Assembly (NCBI GenBank): GCA_002371135.1
Contig: DFGB01000062.1
Span: forward strand, 16,144 to 24,038
Source of the DNA: Verrucomicrobia bacterium UBA3761
Lineage (GTDB): Bacteria; Verrucomicrobiota; Kiritimatiellia; RFP12; UBA1067
Length of the DNA stretch: 7,895 bases
Direction of reading: 5' to 3'
Shown here: positions 1 to 5,385 of the stretch, one piece after another
Layout: the number at the start of each line of letters is the position of its first letter
How positions within the stretch are numbered: position 1 is the first letter of the stretch
Notes under the pieces: model-generated
Database searches by the model: none
Told to the model about the DNA's origin: nothing
Seen by the model: the letters and a program-made list of their open reading frames with translations, nothing else
Position numbers and translations under genes: made by a program

Positions 1-924
1 TTCCACTGCTTCGGCTGCGTGCTGGGCGTGATGAGCTGCGTCAACCACGGCGCGACGATGGTATTCCTCGAAAAGTTCGATCCCGTGCAGGTGATGTCGT
101 CCATCGAGCGCGAAAAATGCACGGCGACGTACGGCGTGCCGACGATGTACATCGCGATGCTTGACCACCCGCTCTTCGAGCGTTTCGACTTCCGCTCGCT
201 GCGCACCGGCATCATGTCCGGCTCCGCCTGCCCCGTGCACCGCATGCAGCAGGCGCAGCGCAAGATGTTCATGCGTGAAATCACGAACCCCTACGGCCTC
301 ACCGAATCCGGCCCCGTGATGACGATGACGCGCTACTTCGAGCCGTCCATCGAGCGCAAGTGCAACACGATAGGCCAGGCGCTGCCGGGCGTGGAAGTCG
401 CCATCATCGACCCCGAGACGGGCGACCTCGCGCCTATCGGCCAGGACGGCGAAATCTGCTGCCGCGGCTACGGCAACATGAAGGGCTACTACAACATGCC
501 CGAACAGACCGCCAAGTGCATCGACAAGAACGGCTGGCTCCACTCCGGCGACATCGGCCGCATGGACGAACAGGGCTACTACTACATCACAGGCCGCCTG
601 AAAGACCTCATCATCCGCGGCGGCGAAAACATCTCCCCCAAGGAAGTCGAGGACTTCCTCGGCACGATGCCGGGCGTGAAGGACGTCGCCGTCGTAGGCT
701 GCGCCTCGAAGAAATACGGCGAACAGCCCGCCGCGTTCATAATCCCCGCCGACGGCGTCACGCTTACGGCGGAACAAGTCCAGGAATTCTGCAAGGATAA
801 GATTTCGTGGTTCAAGATCCCGAAGTACGTCCACTTCCTCGACATCTTCCCGATGACCGCCTCGCAGAAAATCCAGAAGTACAAACTGCGCGAAATGGCC
901 CGCGAACTCTGGCCTAACGCGTAA
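1..924 (+). CDS. AMP-forming acyl-CoA synthetase, C-terminal part (5' truncated by window edge)
   Basis: This enzyme would activate a fatty or other carboxylic acid with ATP to an acyl-AMP and transfer it to CoA in the cytoplasm. The reading frame is open from base 1, so the gene starts left of the window; 307 residues are visible, roughly the last 55-60% of a typical 520-560-residue family member. Counting from base 1, the visible ANL-superfamily motifs are YGLTES (98-103), GWLHSGD (178-184), GRLKDLIIRGGENISPKEVE (198-217) and the A10 motif PMTASQKIQK (284-293). The lysine at 290 is the expected adenylation lysine, but the preceding residue is Gln instead of the usual Gly. The order and spacing fit FadD-like or medium-chain acyl-CoA ligases; the acyl substrate cannot be told. 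The stop is TAA at 922-924. No hairpin plus T-run terminator follows; the next bases enter an inverted heptamer repeat. Confidence 0.9.
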   Translation, partial: FHCFGCVLGVMSCVNHGATMVFLEKFDPVQVMSSIEREKCTATYGVPTMYIAMLDHPLFERFDFRSLRTGIMSGSACPVHRMQQAQRKMFMREITNPYGLTESGPVMTMTRYFEPSIERKCNTIGQALPGVEVAIIDPETGDLAPIGQDGEICCRGYGNMKGYYNMPEQTAKCIDKNGWLHSGDIGRMDEQGYYYITGRLKDLIIRGGENISPKEVEDFLGTMPGVKDVAVVGCASKKYGEQPAAFIIPADGVTLTAEQVQEFCKDKISWFKIPKYVHFLDIFPMTASQKIQKYKLREMARELWPNA

Positions 925-927
925 GTC

Positions 928-1057
928 AGTTGGCAGTTGGCAATTTCAGGAGCCAATAGCCGCGAACGTGGAAGAGCGATTTGAGGGAGTCATCTTGTCG
1001 CACCGGAAGACAAAGACTCGGAACCGACTGCCGACTGCCAACTGCCAACTGCCAACT
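928..1057. repeat. Inverted heptamer repeats (AGTTGGC / ACTGCCA) bracketing an intergenic spacer
   Basis: Two head-to-tail AGTTGGC units lie at 928-941. The complementary tandem ACTGCCR follows at 1027-1057 (units at 1027, 1034, 1041 and 1048, plus a partial fifth). The 15 bases at 928-942 are the exact reverse complement of 1036-1050, and also of 1043-1057, so the transcript could fold into a stem enclosing about 95 bases. The array ends five bases before the ATG at 1063 and occupies the position where a Shine-Dalgarno sequence would sit. The bases between the arms (943-1026) show no gene or clear site. Confidence 0.85.
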
Positions 1058-1062
1058 ATAAA

Positions 1063-2055
1063 ATGCAAAACGCCAAAGGTTTGAGCCTCGTAAGCGGCGG
1101 ACTGGACAGCCAGCTCGCCGTGAAGGTGTTGCAGCGCGCCGGGGCGTATGTGGAGGGCGTATGCTTCGCGACGCCGTTCTTCTCCGCAGACGCCGCGCGC
1201 AAGGCCGCCGCCGCGCTGGACGTCACGCTCCACGTAATCGACTTCACGGACGACGAAATCGCGCTCGTGGAAAATCCGCCCCACGGGTTTGGCGGCGCGA
1301 TGAACCCGTGCATCGACTGCCACGCCACAATGATCCGCCGCGCAGGCGAATTGATGGACAAACTCGGCTTCGACTTCGTAGCCACCGGCGAGGTGATGGG
1401 CCAGCGCCCGATGAGCCAGAACAAGCAATCGCTCGCCACAGTCGAAAAGGCATCCGGCCTCAAAGGACGCCTCGTGCGTCCTTTGAGCGCATTGCTCCTG
1501 GAACCTACGATCCCCGAGCAGGAAGGCCGACTCGACCGCTCGAAGTTGCTCGACATCCACGGCCGCAGCCGCGAAACGCAGATTTCCCTCGCCAAGGAAT
1601 TCGGCATCGTCGACTACCCTTCCCCCGCCGGCGGCTGCAAGCTGACGGAAGAAGGCTACGGACGCAAACTCAAAGACCTGCTCGTGCACGAGGGCCTCGG
1701 CAACAGGCGCTACGTGGAGCTGCTCTCGACCGGACGTCGCTTCCGCCTGCCGGGCGGCTCGGGTCTGATTGTCGGCCGCGACCGCAACGAGAACGCAATC
1801 CTTCAAAATATCGACGCTCCGGCGATCCTCGCGAGCGAGAACTGCCCCGGACCTACGGCCGTCATGACGAGCCTCGCGGCCGAGAGCGACCTCCAACTCG
1901 CTGCGGAAATAGTCGCCTCGTATTCCAAATTCGACCGCCTCGAAACAGACGTGACCGTGAAAATCTCCCGGCCTGGCGCCGCCGTGCAAAAATACGCCGT
2001 CGAGCGTTCTCTCGCCGCCGACCGCTCCCGCCTGAAAGAGTGGCAAATCTGCTAA
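1063..2055 (+). CDS. PP-loop tRNA thiolation protein (ThiI/MnmA-like, with C-terminal DUF814-type domain)
   Basis: This is probably a tRNA sulfurtransferase that adenylates a tRNA base and replaces oxygen with sulfur in the cytoplasm. Residues 11-16 are SGGLDS, the PP-loop ATP-binding signature. NPCIDCH holds C83 and C86, and AGGCKLT holds C192; this CxxC...C set is the type used by Fe-S-dependent tRNA thiolases. Other family-typical blocks are TGEVMGQRPMSQ (about 108-119), RPLSALLLEPTIPE (139-152) and GRSRETQI (167-174). From about 215 onward, GRRFRLPGGSGLIVGRDRNEN resembles the DUF814 / NFACT-R-like fold found at the C-terminus of this group. Its 330 residues fit that architecture. The ATG at 1063 is chosen because the PP-loop begins within ten residues of it; there is no Shine-Dalgarno sequence, as the upstream bases are the ACTGCCA repeat. 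Homologues are variously called ThiI or 2-thiouridylate methyltransferase, so the modified base is uncertain. Confidence 0.75.
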   Translation: MQNAKGLSLVSGGLDSQLAVKVLQRAGAYVEGVCFATPFFSADAARKAAAALDVTLHVIDFTDDEIALVENPPHGFGGAMNPCIDCHATMIRRAGELMDKLGFDFVATGEVMGQRPMSQNKQSLATVEKASGLKGRLVRPLSALLLEPTIPEQEGRLDRSKLLDIHGRSRETQISLAKEFGIVDYPSPAGGCKLTEEGYGRKLKDLLVHEGLGNRRYVELLSTGRRFRLPGGSGLIVGRDRNENAILQNIDAPAILASENCPGPTAVMTSLAAESDLQLAAEIVASYSKFDRLETDVTVKISRPGAAVQKYAVERSLAADRSRLKEWQIC

Positions 2056-2080
2056 TCGGCGAAACCATAAAAAAAAACAA

Positions 2081-2270
2081 TAGCATACTATAGATTTTTA
2101 TCGCAGAGACGCAGAGTCGCAGAGATTATGGATTTTGTTGGTGTTATTTCATATGCACAGCGCATAGTTCTTTCATTTTGGCTAAAGAGTGTGTTGATTT
2201 GACGTCTCATGAAAAATACGAAAACCCTTGGAAACTCTGCGTCTCTGCGATAAAAACCTATTGTATGGTA
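2081..2270. mobile_element. MITE-like element with 36-bp terminal inverted repeats
   Basis: Bases 2081-2116 and 2235-2270 are inverted copies that pair at 33 of 36 positions. The inner 22 bases (2095-2116 against 2235-2256) are perfect, starting TTTTTATCGCAGAG. The outer ends begin with TA and finish with TA, which would fit a TA target duplication of the IS630/mariner kind, but this is only suggestive. The 118-bp interior is AT-rich compared with the flanking genes, encodes nothing credible, and contains a small hairpin near 2151-2165 (TATGC...GCATA). The element begins 26 bases after the stop of the thiolation gene, so its long stem may also act as that gene's transcript end. It is either a non-autonomous transposable element or a large repeat-born hairpin; a second copy is needed to decide. 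Confidence 0.6.
2102..2125. repeat. Three tandem 8-mers CGCAGAGW
   Basis: The units CGCAGAGA, CGCAGAGT and CGCAGAGA occupy 2102-2109, 2110-2117 and 2118-2125. The first two belong to the left arm of the MITE-like element; the third is not matched in the right arm, so the left end carries an extra unit. Confidence 0.8.
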
Positions 2271-2287
2271 GTGAAAAAATAAAAATT

Positions 2288-2318
2288 CTGTCATTGCCCG
2301 TCATCGCGCGCATATACT
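2288..2318 (+). promoter_or_regulatory. Candidate promoter inside repeat copy 1
   Basis: CTGTCA (2288-2293) and TATACT (2313-2318) resemble sigma-70 -35 and -10 boxes, with a longish 19-base spacer. In copy 2 both boxes and the spacing are kept although the spacer itself differs at six positions. GTCA occurs twice ten bases apart (2290 and 2300), one helical turn, which could be a regulator site. The predicted start (about 2325) falls where perfect identity between the copies begins. It could drive a short RNA or the sigma-factor/kinase operon. Confidence 0.45.
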
Positions 2319-2336
2319 AATAATGGTTCTACTTGT

Positions 2337-2383
2337 TGCATGAAACCGAAGCGAAATCATGAGCGTCGCTTCGGTTTTCTGCA
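2337..2383 (+). ncRNA. Candidate structured RNA / terminator-like hairpin, copy 1
   Basis: AAACCGAAGCGA (2343-2354) pairs perfectly with TCGCTTCGGTTT (2366-2377) around an 11-base loop. G2342-U2378 extends the stem, and after one mismatch TGCA at 2337-2340 pairs with TGCA at 2380-2383. The 3' arm runs into TTTTC, so the hairpin could end a transcript of about 55 nt started at the upstream boxes. The identical structure lies at 6198-6244. An attenuator for the downstream sigma gene is an alternative for this copy only. Confidence 0.45.
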
Positions 2384-2402
2384 TATAGAGGGAAGAGGGA
2401 TG

Positions 2403-2436
2403 AGCCGCGCTTCAGCGCGGCTGAAGTAGGAAGTAG
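2403..2436. repeat. GC hairpin plus two GAAGTAG heptamers
   Basis: Bases 2403-2410 pair with 2415-2422 (AGCCGCGC / GCGCGGCT) around a TTCA loop, an 8-bp perfect stem. Two direct GAAGTAG units follow at 2423-2436. The unit sits between the dispersed repeat and the ATCGAAAA array in the sigma-gene leader. Confidence 0.75.
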
Positions 2437-2483
2437 ATCGAAAAATCGAAAAATCGAAAATCGAAAAATCGAAAAATCGAAAA
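2437..2483. repeat. Tandem ATCGAAAA array, six units
   Basis: Units start at 2437, 2445, 2453, 2460, 2468 and 2476; the third is one A short. The array ends 14 bases before the sigma-factor ATG. Such an A-rich tract could affect promoter activity or translation of the downstream operon, but nothing in the sequence proves this. Together with the elements at 2081-2436 it accounts for nearly all of the 442-base stretch 2056-2497, in which I see no protein gene. Confidence 0.85.
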
Positions 2484-2497
2484 ATTCTCCTACTCCC

Positions 2498-3043
2498 ATG
2501 CAGAATCTCGCCGACGCGTTTGAAGAGCATCGCGAGCGCTTGATGGCGCTTGTGGAAAGGCGCCTCGATCCAGTCCTTCTGAAGCGTCTTTCGCACGACG
2601 ATGTTTTGCAGGAGGTCTACCTCGCTGCGGCCAAACGGCCAGACTACTTTGCACAGCGCCCCGACGTGCCAATCTACTTCAAATTGCGCACCATCCTCCT
2701 CCAGACGCTGACCGGCATCGAGCGCCGCCACATGCAGGCAGGCGTCCGCGACGTCCACAAAGAGACGGAAATCGAAGACGGCGCAATGGAGGCCACCGTC
2801 ACATCCCCCGTCTCGCGCATCGACCGCGACGAACGCCACGCGCTTCTCCGCGCCGCAGTGGACGCTCTTCCCGAAAACGACCGCGCAATCATCGCACTCC
2901 GGCATTTCGACGGCATGGGCAACGCAGAATGCGCCGCAGCCCTCGGCATCGAACCCAAGGCCGCGTCGATCCGCTACGTCCGCGCCCTGGAGCGTCTGCA
3001 GAAAAAACTCATGGAGGTCTCATGCTTCAAGAACAGGCCATGA
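2498..3043 (+). CDS. Sigma-70 family (ECF-like) RNA polymerase sigma factor
   Basis: This is a transcription initiation factor of 181 residues, a normal ECF length. The region 2 core is visible as HDDVLQEVYLAAAKR (33-47), followed by an aromatic/basic helix (YFKLRTILLQTL, 60-71) that fits the -10-melting part. Region 4 runs from LPENDRAIIALRHFDGM (124-140) into the helix-turn-helix AECAAALGIEPKAASIRYVR (143-162). The pattern resembles the sigma factors that PVC bacteria pair with Ser/Thr kinases. The ATG at 2498 has no Shine-Dalgarno sequence; the bases before it are pyrimidine-rich (TTCTCCTACTCCC), so initiation may be SD-independent. There is no anti-sigma gene beside it; instead its 3' end overlaps the kinase gene, which suggests kinase control of the factor (inference). 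It may be transcribed from the boxes at 2288-2318. Confidence 0.85.
   Translation: MQNLADAFEEHRERLMALVERRLDPVLLKRLSHDDVLQEVYLAAAKRPDYFAQRPDVPIYFKLRTILLQTLTGIERRHMQAGVRDVHKETEIEDGAMEATVTSPVSRIDRDERHALLRAAVDALPENDRAIIALRHFDGMGNAECAAALGIEPKAASIRYVRALERLQKKLMEVSCFKNRP
3013..3017 (+). promoter_or_regulatory. Ribosome binding site GGAGG for the kinase gene
   Basis: GGAGG lies inside the end of the sigma-factor gene, four bases before the ATG at 3022. It favours 3022 over the ATG at 3040, which would instead overlap the sigma stop as ATGA. Few genes in this window have such a clear site. Confidence 0.6.
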
Positions 3044-4203
3044 CAGACGCCCTGCGCTCGCTTGCGGCGGAGCTCGACGAACTCGGGCGCGAAGACGAGC
3101 CGCGCCTGCCGGAGATACCCGGCTTCGAGCCTGTCGACATCCTCGATCGCGGCGGCATGGGGACGGTGTATCTCGCCCAGCAACCGTCGCTCGGACGCGA
3201 AGTCGCGCTCAAGGTCGTCCATGCCTCCGGCGCCGGCAACGTCGATGAAGCGAAGACGATCGCGCAACTCCACCACCCGAACATAGTTCAGGTCTACGCC
3301 GCCGGGGAGTCGGGCGGCAGGGCGTGGTTTGCAATGGAGCTCATGCGCGGCAAAACGGCGTCCTGCGCCGTATTCGCCTCCGCCGGCGAAGTCGCGCGGC
3401 TCGGCATCCAGATTGCCGACGCCCTTTCCTATGCGCACCGCTGCGGCGTAATCCACCGCGACGTAAAAAGCGCCAACATCTTCATCGGCGAAAACGGCAT
3501 CGCCAAACTGGGCGACTTCGGCCTTGCGAACACCAGCGGCGAAAGCGGCACGCGCGGCTACATGGCGCCGGAACTGCTGGAGGGAGGCGCAGCCTCGGAG
3601 GCGAGCGACCAGTATGCTCTCGGCGCGACGCTCGCCGCTCTCGCCCCGGCGGGCGATGGTGATTTCGCCGCAATATGCGCCAAAGCCATGTCTCCGGCGC
3701 CGGAAGAGCGCTATCAAAGCATAGATGCGATGCTGGACGACTTGCGCTCATTCATCGCCGGACGGCCCGTCGCCGCCAATCCCCCGTCGCCGCTGCGCAG
3801 GTTCCGGCTTTTCGCTCACCGCAACCCGGCGGCCGCCGCCGGGCTTGCCGCGGCCGCGCTCCTCCTGGCCGCGTTCATGGCCGCGCTCGCGATAGGCTGC
3901 ATCCGCACCTCGCAGGCGCTGGCGGCGACAGAACGCGAGGCCGCGTCCGCCGCGCAATCTCTCGCCAGCGTAGTCGCCGAAATCGACAGAGGGGACTCGA
4001 ACAAGCGCGATGCGGAGCTAGAGCGCGCTCTCACTGCCGCGGAACATCTCGCGGCGCGTTTCCCCGGGAACGAGGAAATTGCGGCCGCCGTCGCGAAGTT
4101 GAAGGCCGCCCGTCAGGCCCGAGAGCGCTTTCTGGAGCGTCGCGGCGGCGCTGCGACGCACGGGAGGGCCACGCGTCGGCCCGGCCGCCAAAACCGCGAG
4201 TAG
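3022..4203 (+). CDS. Membrane-anchored Ser/Thr protein kinase (PknB-like)
   Basis: This 393-residue kinase presumably phosphorylates Ser/Thr on partner proteins; the adjacent sigma factor is a natural candidate. The Gly-rich loop is DRGGMGTVYLA (42-52), the ATP-binding lysine K64 in VALKV, a likely helix-C glutamate E76 and HPNIV (85-89). The catalytic loop is HRDVKSANI (145-153), then DFG (165-167) and APE (182-184). Only 14 residues separate DFG from APE, a very short activation segment, and the stretch between K64 and HPN is also short. Residues 258-269 are basic, followed by an Ala/Leu membrane segment (about 270-294) and a charged helical/coiled-coil tail (about 297-370), so the kinase faces the cytoplasm. 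The start overlaps the sigma gene by 22 bases, indicating coupled translation. The last 173 bases overlap a convergent gene, and the final Arg-rich residues look unlike normal protein, so the natural end may have been altered. Confidence 0.85.
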   Translation: MLQEQAMTDALRSLAAELDELGREDEPRLPEIPGFEPVDILDRGGMGTVYLAQQPSLGREVALKVVHASGAGNVDEAKTIAQLHHPNIVQVYAAGESGGRAWFAMELMRGKTASCAVFASAGEVARLGIQIADALSYAHRCGVIHRDVKSANIFIGENGIAKLGDFGLANTSGESGTRGYMAPELLEGGAASEASDQYALGATLAALAPAGDGDFAAICAKAMSPAPEERYQSIDAMLDDLRSFIAGRPVAANPPSPLRRFRLFAHRNPAAAAGLAAAALLLAAFMAALAIGCIRTSQALAATEREAASAAQSLASVVAEIDRGDSNKRDAELERALTAAEHLAARFPGNEEIAAAVAKLKAARQARERFLERRGGAATHGRATRRPGRQNRE

Positions 4204-5377
4204 GTTGCGGCGCGTCAGGCTTCATACCGGTCGCGAGGCGGAAGTCCGCCAGCGGCTTGTAGCCGCGCTCGGCCATGAGCGTATCCCACGCCTTCGGGAG
4301 CTCGATTTTCACCGTCGCGAAGCCGCCGCCGGGGACGCATAGCACCTTGTTGCGCGAAGAGTCCCCAGTCACGATGAACGCGCTCTTGCCGGGCGCCATC
4401 GCAGGGACCGTCTCCATGCGCCCGGCGCCTGTCCACTCCAGCCACGGCGGAGTCTCCGTCGTTGCGGCGCCTTCCTTCGCTGCAATGCGCGATTCATGCT
4501 GCGAAACCTGGTATTTGGCCGGGTCGAAAGCGCTGCCCGGGTTGCCCCAGTAGTTCGCGAACGCACGCTGGGCGAGTGGGATGCGCGAAGTCTCTTCAAG
4601 CGCCCCGCAGAGCGCGTCTTTCGTTTGATACGCCTTCGCGAGATCGCGGGCGACGCCTTCCGTCACAAGAAACGTCCGATACGTGCATGGCATGCCGCTC
4701 GCAACGGCCATTTGCGACTTTTCAGCCGCGTCCCATGCCATCATGTCCTTTATGCGCTCGCCGTCCGCCGTCGCCGGAACGAGGTTGTTGCCCCAGTTGA
4801 TGGACGAAGCGGCCGTGAGGGTCGAATCGTCGATTGAATACCCGCGCTGCATCTGATACGGCTTCCAACCGACCCTGAGCGCCGCCGCTTCATCCTCCAC
4901 GAGACACCACGGCATCAAGTAGCCGAACGACCCCATGCGGTTTTCCTTGACTCGATACCCCCCGAGGTTGAGCATCGCGAGGTTGATGAAACGCCCAAGG
5001 ACGGCGTTCTTCGGTTCGCTTGTTTCGCCCTGGCCGCAGTCGAAACCGAGCTGCCGCGCCACAGGACCGTTGAGCCAGCAGTACGGCGTCCAGGCATGGG
5101 TGGAAGCGAGCGTGCGGCGGAAATCGCCATCCTTCATAGCCTCCACGAACGCGAGGAGGACCGGCATGAACTCCGGCGGACACCCCGCCATCACGCCGTT
5201 TACGGCGACGTGGCGGACCGTCACGTCACGCTGAGCGGGCGGAATCGCGCCAAGCGACTTTCCAGGGTCTAGATCCGTGAAACGGAGAAACTCCGCAACA
5301 GCCTCTTCGGTCGGCGGAACGATCGGCAAACCGTCCGTCCAGCCGGAATCGAGGAAAATTCGCTGGATTTCCGGCAA
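4031..5377 (-). CDS. UGSC-associated large protein (partner of the UGSC-like gene)
   Basis: I connect this protein with the uncharacterised UGSC (seleno)protein group by its motifs and its position right after a UGSC-like gene; no reaction is known to me. The recognisable protein starts near LPEIQRIFLDSGWTDGLPIV. Counting from TTG at 5377, SGWTDGLPIVPPT is at 11-23, AGCPPE at 64-69 (C66) and WLNGP at 101-105. A C-terminal block VTGDSSRNKVLCVPGGG is followed by WDTLMAERGYKPLADFRLATG. No signal peptide or membrane segment is seen. There is no ATG near the expected start: the frame is open upstream to 5641 but that part is a shadow of the preceding gene. TTG at 5377 (used here), TTG at 5461, or fusion to the previous gene through the heptamer tract are the options. 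The last roughly 57 residues (4031-4203) overlap the kinase gene and are Arg/Pro-rich, so the natural C-terminus may be near 4215. Confidence 0.6.
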   Translation of the reverse strand: MPEIQRIFLDSGWTDGLPIVPPTEEAVAEFLRFTDLDPGKSLGAIPPAQRDVTVRHVAVNGVMAGCPPEFMPVLLAFVEAMKDGDFRRTLASTHAWTPYCWLNGPVARQLGFDCGQGETSEPKNAVLGRFINLAMLNLGGYRVKENRMGSFGYLMPWCLVEDEAAALRVGWKPYQMQRGYSIDDSTLTAASSINWGNNLVPATADGERIKDMMAWDAAEKSQMAVASGMPCTYRTFLVTEGVARDLAKAYQTKDALCGALEETSRIPLAQRAFANYWGNPGSAFDPAKYQVSQHESRIAAKEGAATTETPPWLEWTGAGRMETVPAMAPGKSAFIVTGDSSRNKVLCVPGGGFATVKIELPKAWDTLMAERGYKPLADFRLATGMKPDAPQPTRGFGGRADAWPSRASQRRRDAPESALGPDGRPSTSRRRPQFPRSRGNAPRDVPRQ

Positions 5378-5385
5378 GGTCGCAG

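Larger units (their letters stand above)
2280..2400 (+). repeat. Dispersed 121-bp repeat, copy 1
   Basis: This segment aligns without gaps to 6141-6261 in the same orientation: about 110 of 121 bases agree. Bases 2322-2387 are identical in both copies. Nine of the 11 differences lie in the first 42 bases and two near the right end. It contains, in order, a promoter-like pair of boxes, a strong hairpin with a T-run, and the start of a GGGAAGA repeat. It lies directly upstream of the sigma-factor gene and starts 10 bases after the MITE-like element. Confidence 0.9.

Noticed and set aside
946..2046. 366-residue open frame on the minus strand
   Set aside because: It is antisense to the well-supported thiolation gene, has no recognisable domain and is Ala/Arg/Glu-rich as expected for GC-rich shadow frames.
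1161..2093. 310-residue plus-strand frame overlapping the thiolation gene
   Set aside because: Extremely Arg/Pro-rich translation of the +2 frame of the real gene; no motifs.
2280..2483. CRISPR array
   Set aside because: Repeats here are tandem units without unique spacers of regular length, and there are no cas genes.
2974..3717. 247-residue minus-strand frame opposite the kinase
   Set aside because: The kinase motifs prove the plus strand; this frame has none.
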